Part shown: positions 8,246 through 14,378 of the stretch, piece after piece | How the letters are laid out: the number at the start of each line of letters is the position of its first letter | Position numbering within the stretch: the first letter of the stretch is position 1 | NCBI GenBank assembly: GCA_003161195.1 | Contig: PMOV01000203.1 | Coordinates: 315-16,303 of the forward strand | DNA length: 15,989 nucleotides | Direction: 5' to 3' | Source: Acidobacteriota bacterium | GTDB taxonomy: Bacteria; Acidobacteriota; Terriglobia; Acidiferrales; UBA7541 | The notes under the pieces: generated by a model | The model's input: only the letters and a program-made list of their open reading frames with translations | Told to the model about the DNA's origin: nothing | The model's database searches: none | Program-made: the position numbers and the translations under genes

Positions 8246-9062
8246 CGCGCACTACGTCGAATCACTGACAAATTACAGCGGGGCAGCGGTGGGGCGGATG
8301 ATTCCCGTGGATCAGATCCGTCCGAATCCGGATCAGCCGCGCAAGGCGCTCGGAGATTTACGCGAGCTCTCGGACTCCATCCGCGAGAAGGGCGTGCTGG
8401 AGCCGTTGTTGGTACGCTTCGTCCCGCGCGAAGACTGCTTTTACATCATTTCCGGAGAGCGGCGCTATCACGCCTCGCGAGCCGCAGGTCTGCGCGAAGT
8501 GCCGTGCATCGAGAAAACCGCCGACGACGCGGAAACGTTGGAAATCGGGCTCATCGAGAACATCCAGCGCAAGGATCTAACCGCGTTTGAAGAAGCCGAC
8601 GGACTGCATCGTTTGGGCACGCAGTTCGAGTATACACACGAGGATATCGCCAAAAAGATCGGACGCGCTCGCTCATCCGTCACGGAAACTCTTTCACTGC
8701 GCAATATCCCGGAGGGTCTGCGCAAAAAGTGCATCGAACACGGCGTCATTTCTAAATCGTTGCTGCTGCAGATCGCCCGCCAACCCACCGAAAAGAAAAT
8801 GCTGGAGATGTTCCAGCGCATCCTGCAAGGCGGCCTGACGCGGGATGAAGCCCGCCGCGAGCGCCGCGAAGAGCAGGCTGGCCCGCAGCGACCGCAGCCC
8901 TTTATTTTCAATTTCGAGCCCCCAAACGACACTTTCAAGTTCCGCATTCAGTTCAAGAAGAGCCACGTTTCGCGCGACGAACTCATCCGCACGCTCCGCG
9001 ATATTCTTGGACAACTGGAGGGTACTTCCACCGAGGTTGCCGCGGACTCGACGGCCGCCTAG
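8199..9062 (+). CDS. parB: ParB-family partitioning protein
   Basis: A 287-residue ParB/Spo0J CTPase-clamp that binds parS and recruits ParA. I chose GTG 8199: GGAGG lies 9 bases upstream and it gives the N-terminus (V/M)SKR, common in chromosomal ParB, at the cost of a 47-base overlap with parA. ATGs at 8211 and 8235 are alternatives. Box I is RPNPDQPR (about 41-48). The CTP-binding box II reads GERRYHAS (about 86-93), where most ParBs have GERRWRA or GERRYRA. Box III is ENIQRKDLTAFEEA (about 120-133). The parS-reading HTH (THEDIAKKIGRARSSVTETL) spans about 147-168. A charged linker and a C-terminal dimerisation segment follow. The His in box II is slightly unusual. The C-terminal domain ends in a helix followed by a short Ala/Thr tail. 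Confidence 0.92.
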   Translation: MSKRMGLPVTLKMRHDAHYVESLTNYSGAAVGRMIPVDQIRPNPDQPRKALGDLRELSDSIREKGVLEPLLVRFVPREDCFYIISGERRYHASRAAGLREVPCIEKTADDAETLEIGLIENIQRKDLTAFEEADGLHRLGTQFEYTHEDIAKKIGRARSSVTETLSLRNIPEGLRKKCIEHGVISKSLLLQIARQPTEKKMLEMFQRILQGGLTRDEARRERREEQAGPQRPQPFIFNFEPPNDTFKFRIQFKKSHVSRDELIRTLRDILGQLEGTSTEVAADSTAA

Positions 9063-9131
9063 TCCCCGCGCTATTAAACGCGATTGCCCGCAGCGGCCAG
9101 CTACGTTCCAAGTTCTCCCCGAGTTTTCACA

Positions 9132-9467
9132 ATGCTTGAATTCACTCCCCGACAGATGGAGATCCTCGAACGTCTGTTAGGCCTCGGCCTGCGTCCCATC
9201 GCGATCCCGCCCTACGAAAGCGCTCTCTGTTTGCATCGCGGCCAGTGCGCCGTGGTGCTTGCTCCCATCGACAACGCCGGCCTCAAGGTTCTGGCTCCTC
9301 CCTCCGTGCTCATCGACGGCCACTTCGCCGTGCGCATAAAACGTCCAAACGGCGACGTGTTCGTGTGGAAGCAGAACGAACTTCCAGCTACAGGAGCACT
9401 ATTGGCAGAGCTCAAGATCTTTAGCGACGATTTGCACGCCACGCTGAAAACTCCGCCAATCACCTAA
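9132..9467 (+). CDS. Conserved-looking small protein of unknown function downstream of parB
   Basis: I do not recognise this 111-residue protein. The ATG at 9132 is preferred (MLEFTPRQMEILERLLGLG); an in-frame TTG at 9084 would add 16 unstructured residues. No strong Shine-Dalgarno is visible. It begins with an amphipathic helix (TPRQMEILERLLGLGLRP), then alternating beta-like segments (CAVVLAP, LKVLAP, HFAVRIKRPNGDVFVWK) and a C-terminal helix (GALLAELKIFSDDLHATL). There are no membrane segments or signal peptide, so it is probably cytoplasmic. It lies 69 bases after parB and 48 before the flavoprotein gene on the same strand, so it may be in either transcription unit. Codon use resembles its neighbours, which supports a real gene. 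Confidence 0.7.
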   Translation: MLEFTPRQMEILERLLGLGLRPIAIPPYESALCLHRGQCAVVLAPIDNAGLKVLAPPSVLIDGHFAVRIKRPNGDVFVWKQNELPATGALLAELKIFSDDLHATLKTPPIT

Positions 9468-9515
9468 GAGCACCCATTTGCACTTGTCCGTCGGTCCCGG
9501 CAAACTAAGTTGGCC

Positions 9516-10565
9516 ATGACTATCTGCGATCTGCTGTGCATCGGCGCTGGGCCCACGGGTTTAGCTTGCGCGATCGAAGCCCAACGCGCCGGCATGCGGT
9601 CCTTGGTCATCGACAAAGGTACGCTCTGCAATTCGCTGTACCACTACCCGCAGAACATGACGTTCTTCACCACACCGGAGCTCCTCGAAATCGGCGACCT
9701 GCCCATGGTTAGTGTGCGCGAGAAACCCACCCGCGTCGAGGCGCTCAAGTATTACCGCAAGACGGCAGAGTTTTACGGCTTGGAAGTACGCATGTTCGAG
9801 CGCGTCACCACGGTGCATGGACACAACGGGGCCTTCGAGGTGGTAACCAAGTCGCCCGATGGCGCAGAAAACGTCCACCGCGCCAAGCGCATTATCATCG
9901 CCACCGGTTACTACGACCTGCCGAACTACCTGGAACTGCCCGGCGAGTCTCTGCCCAACGTAGCCCACTATTACACCGACCCCTTCGAATACTGGCGCCG
10001 CGAAGTCGTAGTTATCGGCGGAAAAAATTCCGCGGCCATCGCCGCGCTCGAGTTATATCGCAATGGCGCCAACGTCACGCTCGTGCACCGCGGCGCAGTG
10101 CTGAACTCTTCGATCAAATACTGGATCAAGCCGGACATTGAAAACCGCATCAAAGCCGGCCAAATCCCCGCGCTGATGAATACCAGGGTCAAAGAATTTA
10201 CCCGCGACGCCGTAATCGTGGTCACCCCGGAAGGGGAGAAGCGCCTCCCAGCGCAGCACACCTTTGCGCTCACCGGCTATCACCCGGACTATCGCTTCAT
10301 CGAAAGCCTCGGCGTGCATCTGGACCCGCTCACTCGCAAGCCGGCGTTGAATCTCCAATCGTTTGAAAGCAACGTTCCTGGGATTCACCTGGCCGGCGTA
10401 GTCATCGGTGGTCGCGACACCGGAGAAATCTTCATCGAAAACGGTCGCTTCCACGGAAAAATGATCATCGACGCATTGACGGGAAAATCCTCAAATGGCG
10501 CAGGAATTCCGCACGCTACCGGCGCCATTATGGGCGGGACACCGGGTTCGGGGAATGCCCGCTAA
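9516..10565 (+). CDS. ypdA: YpdA-family FAD/NAD(P)H oxidoreductase (putative bacillithiol disulfide reductase)
   Basis: A 349-residue two-dinucleotide-fold flavoprotein. GAGPTG (residues 10-15) binds FAD and VVIGGKNSAAIAAL (about 165-178) binds NAD(P)H. The characteristic YHYPQNMTFFTTPELLEIGDLP segment around residue 45-65 marks the YpdA family, whose Firmicute members reduce oxidised bacillithiol. The thioredoxin-reductase CxxC active site is absent, as in known YpdA proteins. IIIATGYYD and GIHLAGVVIGGRDTGEIFIENG complete the fold. The ATG at 9516 is preferred over an in-frame TTG at 9510. The nuoI-like ferredoxin gene starts 59 bases downstream, suggesting that the two work or are regulated together. 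Bacillithiol synthesis genes are not in the window, so the physiological substrate is an inference from the family. Confidence 0.85.
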   Translation: MTICDLLCIGAGPTGLACAIEAQRAGMRSLVIDKGTLCNSLYHYPQNMTFFTTPELLEIGDLPMVSVREKPTRVEALKYYRKTAEFYGLEVRMFERVTTVHGHNGAFEVVTKSPDGAENVHRAKRIIIATGYYDLPNYLELPGESLPNVAHYYTDPFEYWRREVVVIGGKNSAAIAALELYRNGANVTLVHRGAVLNSSIKYWIKPDIENRIKAGQIPALMNTRVKEFTRDAVIVVTPEGEKRLPAQHTFALTGYHPDYRFIESLGVHLDPLTRKPALNLQSFESNVPGIHLAGVVIGGRDTGEIFIENGRFHGKMIIDALTGKSSNGAGIPHATGAIMGGTPGSGNAR

Positions 10566-10624
10566 ATCGCTCTTCGTACCGCTCGTTTGCCCGCTGCATA
10601 CGCGTTTGCTAAACTCCTAATCCT

Positions 10625-11101
10625 ATGCCCTCCATCATTCGCGAAGTCGGTGAGACGTTCGGCGCGCTGGTCAAAGGCTTCAGCGTCACCTTCCGCAACA
10701 TGTTCACCAAAACCGTCACCGAGAACTATCCCTACGAAAAGGTGCATTTTCAGCCACGCTATCGCGGCATTCATGTGTTGCATCGGGATGAAAGCGGTCT
10801 GGAAAAATGTGTGGGCTGCTTTTTATGCGCCGCCGCCTGTCCGGCAAATTGCATCTATATCGAAGCTGCGGAAAACACCGACGCCAATCGTATTTCCGCC
10901 GGCGAACGGTACGCGAGCGTTTACAACATCGATTATTCGCGCTGCATTTTCTGCGGCTATTGCGTCGAGGCCTGCCCCACGGACGCCATCACGCACGGGC
11001 ATGGCTTTGAACTGGCCACCTACGACATCAACTCGCTGGTCTACCGCAAAGAACAACTCCTCGAACCTTCCATCGCTCCGGCTGCTGCCCCGGCTCGCTA
11101 G
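10625..11101 (+). CDS. nuoI: NuoI-like 2x[4Fe-4S] ferredoxin-type protein
   Basis: A 158-residue protein closely resembling subunit I of NADH:quinone oxidoreductase (complex I). It carries two Cys-x2-Cys-x2-Cys-x3-Cys-Pro clusters: CVGCFLCAAACP with Cys62/65/68/72 and CIFCGYCVEACP with Cys107/110/113/117. These hold clusters N6a and N6b in complex I. The N-terminal amphipathic helix (IIREVGETFGALVKGFSVTFRNMF) and the FQPRYRGIHVL segment are also NuoI-specific, so this is more than a generic ferredoxin. A short Ala/Pro tail ends the protein. No other nuo gene is in the window, so it is either a displaced subunit of a complex I encoded elsewhere or a paralogue serving the adjacent flavoprotein. 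The start has no clear Shine-Dalgarno. Confidence 0.9.
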   Translation: MPSIIREVGETFGALVKGFSVTFRNMFTKTVTENYPYEKVHFQPRYRGIHVLHRDESGLEKCVGCFLCAAACPANCIYIEAAENTDANRISAGERYASVYNIDYSRCIFCGYCVEACPTDAITHGHGFELATYDINSLVYRKEQLLEPSIAPAAAPAR

Positions 11102-11475
11102 TGCCGCCGTTGTAGTTACCCGAGATTCGCAGTAGAACATTGTAAGTTCTGCTGACTGGATGGCGTCCTGCCTGTCCAGTTTGTTTTGTGCCTCGCTCTG
11201 CCGCGCCTGACAATGTTAAGCGACCTATAACATATATAAAGCAGACAACACAGAATGTTTTGGGGGCGTGGATGGCGGCGTTGCGAACGAGTTGGGCGGC
11301 GAAGGTCATAAGGGCGTGCTGCGAGATAGCGCGCGGCGTTGGCGGCGGCGCGGTGCTTCGATCGCCATACTGGGCTTCGTGGCCGCGCACACTGCGCCGT
11401 GCGTTCCCGGAGTTTCCCGGTGCCGTCGATGCGGGTCACGAAACGGTTGCGTGCGAAGCTGAAACGGTCGTCCGC
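11102..11475. other. Intergenic stretch without a supported gene
   Basis: About 374 bases between the nuoI-like gene and the end of the next minus-strand gene. Apart from the hairpins near 11130-11188 and an AT-rich patch at about 11219-11250 (CCTATAACATATATAAAG), I see nothing convincing. Both strands have open frames, but their residue composition (Arg/Ala/Pro-rich, no domains) looks like GC-driven noise or a decayed gene. Confidence 0.5.
11155..11188 (+). terminator. Candidate terminator after the nuoI-like gene
   Basis: ACTGGA (11155-11160) pairs with TCCAGT (11175-11180), with an inner GGC/GCC stem separated by a small internal loop. The T-rich TTGTTTTG follows at once. It begins 53 bases after the stop codon. 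The split stem makes it moderate only. A second hairpin just before it (11130-11138 with 11146-11154, nine pairs including one G-U) has no T-run. Confidence 0.4.
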
Positions 11476-11485
11476 CTAGACGACC
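11466..11485 (-). terminator. Hairpin at the stop codon of the minus-strand small gene
   Basis: GGTCGTC and GACGACC form a perfect 7-bp stem around a 6-base loop that contains the TAG stop. The following minus-strand bases (GTTTCAGC) are only weakly T-rich, so terminator function is uncertain. Confidence 0.3.
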
Positions 11486-11793
11486 TCGCGGGTTATGGGC
11501 GCGCCCAGGCTGGAATCAGGGAAAAAATTATCGGACGCACTTCCATTGCCGGCGGTGCGTACTTCCGCGGCGCCGGGCATCTCGGAATGCGCCACGGAGC
11601 GTTCCCGCTGGTCGATCAGCCAGCGCGCCACGGACGCGGCGGAATTTTCCGCCAGCCACTGGTCCAGCAGCGTGCCGATCTCCTTGCGCAGATTGGCGGC
11701 ATGGCTCAAGCGGGTCAACTCGTAGCTTTGCAGGCTGTTGCGAGAGGCGGTCAACAAAAACTCCCAAGGCGGCTGGGTCTGGTACTTGGTCAA
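11476..11793 (-). CDS. Small helical protein of unknown function
   Basis: A 105-residue minus-strand protein that I do not recognise. The start chosen is a TTG at 11793 with an ideal AGGAGG five bases upstream. In-frame ATGs further out (11832, 11850) fall in or next to the predicted promoter and are unlikely. The N-terminus reads MTKYQTQPPWEF, followed by a long charged helix (TASRNSLQSYELTRLSHAANLRKEIGTLLDQWL as a region, residues about 14-46) and a second one (SAASVARWLIDQRERS), then a disordered Gly/Ser/Asn-rich tail. It is probably cytoplasmic and coiled-coil forming. It stands alone and opposes both neighbours. A perfect 7-bp inverted repeat (11466-11472 with 11479-11485) sits over its stop codon. 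Confidence 0.65.
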   Translation of the reverse strand: MTKYQTQPPWEFLLTASRNSLQSYELTRLSHAANLRKEIGTLLDQWLAENSAASVARWLIDQRERSVAHSEMPGAAEVRTAGNGSASDNFFPDSSLGAPITREVV

Positions 11794-11800
11794 GGAATCC

Positions 11801-11806
11801 TCCTGA
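11801..11806 (-). promoter_or_regulatory. Shine-Dalgarno (near 11799-11804) deciding a TTG start
   Basis: On the minus strand AGGAGG is followed after five bases by TTG and a protein-like frame. This is the strongest ribosome binding site near the gene and outweighs the longer ATG starts. The coordinates are good to within a few bases. Confidence 0.55.
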
Positions 11807-11830
11807 GGGGACAGGCGGGACAGGATTCGC

Positions 11831-11858
11831 ATAGTAACACCGTAGTACATTGGGTCAA
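11831..11858 (-). promoter_or_regulatory. Sigma-70-type promoter of the minus-strand small gene
   Basis: On the minus strand TTGACC (11858-11853) and TACTAT (11836-11831) are separated by 16 bases. They match five and four of the six consensus bases. Predicted transcription would begin around 11824, leaving a short leader with the Shine-Dalgarno before the TTG at 11793. The position supports both the gene and its start. Confidence 0.55.
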
Positions 11859-11880
11859 GGATTACTGCGAGGTAGGGACC

Positions 11881-11900
11881 TGTGGAAAGCTGTGGAAAAC
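11881..11900. repeat. Tandem 10-bp repeat TGTGGAAARC
   Basis: Two adjacent copies, TGTGGAAAGC and TGTGGAAAAC, differ at one base. On the minus strand they read TTTTCCACA and CTTTCCACA, one and two mismatches from the DnaA box TTATCCACA, one helical turn apart. They lie about 22 bases upstream of the -35 element of the minus-strand promoter. They could be a regulator site or weak DnaA boxes. Confidence 0.45.
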
Positions 11901-11975
11901 TCTGGCGCGCGGGCTGTACTCCGCCTCGCCCGTTCATTCCTGTAAACCCTTAACCCGCGACCACCGGGAGGCCCC

Positions 11976-12227
11976 ATGCCTCCGCTAACTATTTTCGCTT
12001 GTAGCGCTTGCCCTGGCGATTACGAAGATCCCGACCGCACCGCGGAAGAGCCCGATTACCTGCCCGAATGGGAGGGCGACGACGCCGAGAGCGCTGTGGA
12101 AGGTCCGGACCAATTTGCAAGCGGGGCCCGTCAACCGCGAGGTGCCGCGCTCAGATACAAAACTTGTGGAGCCGACAAACGAGCATCGCGATTCGTAGAT
12201 TCGCGTTACGGCGAATTCCCCAGCTAA
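11976..12227 (+). CDS. Small acidic protein of unknown function
   Basis: An 83-residue candidate with ATG at 11976 and GGGAGG four bases upstream. The N-terminus has a Cys-x2-Cys pair (Cys9 and Cys12, in IFACSACPGD) and then a strongly acidic, Pro-rich stretch (residues about 14-43: EDPDRTAEEPDYLPEWEGDD and onward). The last third is basic and less protein-like. No domain is recognised. It precedes the HTH gene on the same strand by 66 bases and may be the first gene of that small cluster. The good ribosome binding site is the main support; a spurious frame is possible. Confidence 0.42.
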   Translation: MPPLTIFACSACPGDYEDPDRTAEEPDYLPEWEGDDAESAVEGPDQFASGARQPRGAALRYKTCGADKRASRFVDSRYGEFPS

Positions 12228-12293
12228 ATGCGCACGGGTTCTGCAGTTGCGTCAACCATCGGGCCCAGGGGGCAGGGAATCGGGAGGGGAAAA

Positions 12294-12653
12294 ATGGCAA
12301 CGAGAAAACTAAAGTATCAACAAACGAGCAGGCGCATCGCGCGTCCGCGCAGCCTGCGCACGCAGCGCGAGGTGCTGCGCGACGTACTGCTCGCGGCCGG
12401 GCAGTGCGAAACGTGGCTGACGCTGCACGAAATGGCGCTGCTCACCGGCTACGGCGAAGCCAGCGTCTCCGCGCAACTGCGCCACTTGCGCAAGCCCGAG
12501 TATGGCGGATTCATCGTGGACAAGCGTGTGCGCGGAGCCGGCATCATCGTGCGCGGCGAATGCGGACCGATGTGGGAGTACCGCTTGCAGCGCAGCTTGC
12601 TCATCCAGCGTCCCCGCAGGCGCTCCCGGCGAATCGTGGCCGATCTTTCTTAG
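12294..12653 (+). CDS. Small HTH (winged-helix-like) protein, phage style
   Basis: A 119-residue basic protein. ATG 12294 follows GGGAGGGG by a good distance and is preferred to ATG 12228, which adds only a Gly-rich leader. The centre reads LTLHEMALLTGYGEASVSAQLRHLRKPEYGGF (region about 41-73). This is a helix-turn-helix with recognition-helix-like SVSAQLRHL and a following beta-wing (VDKRVRGAG), an arrangement often seen in small phage and mobile-element proteins. The N-terminus (RKLKYQQTSRRIARPRSLRTQRE) and C-terminus (RPRRRSRRIVADLS) are Arg-rich, fitting nucleic-acid binding. It lies 87 bases before the next gene. A DNA-binding role is inferred from the fold; the target is unknown. Confidence 0.75.
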   Translation: MATRKLKYQQTSRRIARPRSLRTQREVLRDVLLAAGQCETWLTLHEMALLTGYGEASVSAQLRHLRKPEYGGFIVDKRVRGAGIIVRGECGPMWEYRLQRSLLIQRPRRRSRRIVADLS

Positions 12654-12740
12654 CGCTGAGGTCCACGGGAAAACCGATTTACAAAATCGCATTGGCTGGC
12701 GCGCGTCGCGCAAACCCGGCGCGCGCAAAAGGGGACAGCA

Positions 12741-13232
12741 ATGGGAGTGAAGCCGGAGTTGGCGTTCGATGTCTGCTGGGAGGTCTATCGCAGCGCACGC
12801 GAGGTGCTGGAAACGAAACGCGGCATGGCTGCGCTGAACATGAAGGATACGGGGAAATTTCTGTGGCGCCCGGACTTTCGTGCGCGCATCAACGAATACG
12901 TGGCGGACTTTGCGCTGGCTGGGGAAAGCGCGCTCGACGGCCCGGATCGGGCCTCGCGCATGGTGCTCTTTCGCATTTTTTACCTCGGCGCCGCGCCCTA
13001 CGACCGCGCCCGCCACTTCCTCGGCCTTAGCGAAATGGGCTGGGTCAACTGGACCGAAGAAATCCGCCGCCGCGTCGGCAAAGAGCTGCTCGAGCGCCGC
13101 ATGTTCCCGCCACGCAAATATTTCCGTAACCCCAGCCCACGATTGGCTCACGACAGTCGCAAAACGTCGCCCAGGCGCAGTACCTTGCCCTGCTCGGTCG
13201 GGGGCACGCGCGTGTTCGTCGACAAGCGGTAA
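12741..13232 (+). CDS. Unknown phage-style protein, possible sigma-70-region-4/antiterminator-like HTH
   Basis: A 163-residue protein with ATG at 12741 and AGGGGA about six bases upstream. Residues 1-130 look well formed: FDVCWEVYRSAREVLE helix, WRPDFRARINEYVADFALAG, then RMVLFRIFYLGAAPYDRARHFLGLSEMGWVNWTEEIRRRVGKELLERRMFPPRKYF in successive segments (about 77-129). The part around YDRARHFLGLSEMGWVNWTEEIRRRVG has the layout of the HTH found in phage late-gene antiterminators and sigma-region-4 domains. That resemblance is an inference. The last 34 residues are Pro/Arg/Ser-rich and are encoded on DNA that is also the 3' end of the opposing MOSC gene (85 bases of overlap). The ancestral stop was probably near the overlap and the frame reads through. 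It pairs with the HTH gene in a small cluster. Confidence 0.68.
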   Translation: MGVKPELAFDVCWEVYRSAREVLETKRGMAALNMKDTGKFLWRPDFRARINEYVADFALAGESALDGPDRASRMVLFRIFYLGAAPYDRARHFLGLSEMGWVNWTEEIRRRVGKELLERRMFPPRKYFRNPSPRLAHDSRKTSPRRSTLPCSVGGTRVFVDKR

Positions 13233-13945
13233 AAATGGTCAAAACGCTCCTCCGGCGACCACGCCGGCAGTTCCGCGCGACGCATCTCGCTAAAACGCTT
13301 CTGAAATCCCACGAAGTCGGCGCCCGTGTGCGCATCGCGCGCCGGCACCGGGCAGCGCGCGCAGGGATTGCTGCCTTCAAAATTCACGTCGCCAATGCGA
13401 AAGCGCACCGTGCTGCGTGGATCGCCGGCAAATAGGTGGTCTTCCCAGAACGCCGGCACGCCGTCAATCTCCAGGTTGGCGCGAAAGCGCAGCCGCACTT
13501 CTTCGGCGTCCAGCGCAAACCACCGGGCCACCGCCTCGAGGCTCGCGGTCGAGACAATCGTCGGCCCACTGGCCAGCGTATCGCCGGAAAAACCGTCCGC
13601 GGAATAGCGCACGCCAATCTGCTGCTCAAAGTAGGCGCAGAACCACTCGGCGGCGCGCTCGGTGTCGGCGGGGAAGTCCAGTTCGGCGGAAAACATCGCG
13701 CGCCGGTCGCTGGGCACGGTCAGCGTCACGCGGCTCAGGTCCGGCGCATACGCCGCGCGAATCAAATGCATCGCCGCGGTGCGCTTGGCATTCACCCAGC
13801 GTCCATCTACGGAGTATAGCGCCCAGGCGCGGTCGTGCTGCAGCGCGCCGCTGGGCCCGATGCTCGTCTGCTGGACCTCCGCCGGGTCCAGCGACTTAAT
13901 CGGATACACGCGGATGCGCACCAGCCGCGGTTCAAGACTATTCAC
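13148..13945 (-). CDS. MOSC domain protein (YcbX-like, N-terminal beta-barrel plus MOSC)
   Basis: A 265-residue protein of the MOSC superfamily (molybdenum cofactor sulfurase C-terminal domain), which handles Moco-bound sulfur or sulfur transfer. The N-terminal beta-barrel starts LVRIRVYPIKSLDPAEV (about 8-24). The MOSC core contains RFRANLEIDGVPAFWEDH (about 153-170), the strand VRFRIGDVNFEGSNPCARCPVPARD with Cys195 and Cys198, and a C-terminal RVPPTEQGKVLRLGDVL strand. Cys195 is the likely catalytic cysteine of the NPCARC motif seen in YcbX-type members. Length is close to the usual for this subfamily lacking the ferredoxin domain. The start is GTG at 13945; the ribosome binding site is weak. 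It converges with the unknown gene to its left. No Moco biosynthesis gene is nearby. Confidence 0.88.
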   Translation of the reverse strand: MNSLEPRLVRIRVYPIKSLDPAEVQQTSIGPSGALQHDRAWALYSVDGRWVNAKRTAAMHLIRAAYAPDLSRVTLTVPSDRRAMFSAELDFPADTERAAEWFCAYFEQQIGVRYSADGFSGDTLASGPTIVSTASLEAVARWFALDAEEVRLRFRANLEIDGVPAFWEDHLFAGDPRSTVRFRIGDVNFEGSNPCARCPVPARDAHTGADFVGFQKRFSEMRRAELPAWSPEERFDHFYRLSTNTRVPPTEQGKVLRLGDVLRLS

Positions 13946-13964
13946 GAATGCTTACTCACGAATG
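13942..13964. repeat. Short direct repeat at the MOSC start
   Basis: TCACGAATG occurs at 13942-13950 and again at 13956-13964. It spans the GTG start and its immediate upstream bases. It may be a slippage product and has no known role. Confidence 0.4.
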
Positions 13965-14039
13965 GTGACACACGATCTCCAGTTTACCGTGATTTGGCGG
14001 TCGCGCAGCCGCAGCACCTCGCTCGCCTGCAGCCATTAA

Positions 14040-14122
14040 CCTCGGAAAACAACTACGGCGGTTGTTTCAAAACTACCCATTTTGACGGGTTTCGGTCGTC
14101 GCGCCGAGGTCGATTTCCGAGG
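14040..14122. repeat. Nested inverted repeats forming a potential branched structure
   Basis: CCTCGGAAA (14040-14048) pairs perfectly with TTTCCGAGG (14114-14122). Inside lie a 7-bp hairpin AAACAAC/GTTGTTT (14047-14053 with 14061-14067) and a short ACCC/GGGT hairpin (about 14073-14090). The first inner stem shares two bases with the outer one, so not all pairs can form at once. The element is 95 bases upstream of the MOSC start and 197 bases before the palindrome to its right. It could be a leader structure on the MOSC transcript or an operator. Confidence 0.4.
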
Positions 14123-14318
14123 TTCCCGGAAAATATTTTGGCCTTTGACCGAGTAAAATTTACAAAAACGGCCGGTCAGGGTAGAATTCAGTGTTACCGT
14201 CGTACCGAGGGCGAGCCGCAGCCGGCGATCCCATAAATTCTTGTAAGCCTCAGACAAAGACTCACTTAGCGGAGAATTTGGACTTCGCAGCCGCGAACGG
14301 AAGGGTGGCCGCAAAAAA

Positions 14319-14340
14319 TATTTTCAGATTTTTGAAAATA
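14319..14340. promoter_or_regulatory. AT-rich palindrome abutting a promoter (operator or UP-like element)
   Basis: TATTTTCA-GATTTT-TGAAAATA is a perfect 8-bp inverted repeat with a 6-base spacer. It ends four bases before the -35 box at 14345. The placement suits a regulator site, or an AT-rich UP element contacted by RNA polymerase. Confidence 0.5.
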
Positions 14341-14344
14341 ACTC

Positions 14345-14372
14345 TTGACAAAAATCAGAAGTATGCTATTCT
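14345..14372 (+). promoter_or_regulatory. Near-consensus extended -10 promoter
   Basis: A perfect TTGACA (14345-14350), a 16-base spacer ending TGC (14364-14366) and TATTCT (14367-14372) give a consensus -35 and an extended -10. Predicted start of transcription is near 14379. It is the best promoter in the window and stands out against the GC-rich surroundings. Confidence 0.7.
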
Positions 14373-14378
14373 CACTCT

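Noticed and set aside
7202..9131. parS site near parAB
   Set aside because: I looked for TGTTTCACGTGAAACA-like or TTCCACGTGGAA-like palindromes and found none convincing in the window.
11188..11988. 266-codon plus-strand open frame
   Set aside because: The part over 11476-11793 is antisense to a gene with promoter, ribosome binding site and good composition. The rest has no recognisable domain or ribosome binding site.
12008..13030. 340-codon plus-strand open frame
   Set aside because: Arg/Ala/Gly-rich product typical of a GC-rich shadow frame; it covers two genes that have ribosome binding sites and domain-like content.
13946..14122. Moco riboswitch upstream of the MOSC gene
   Set aside because: The inverted repeats do not show the pattern I know for that family; kept only as an uncharacterised structured element.
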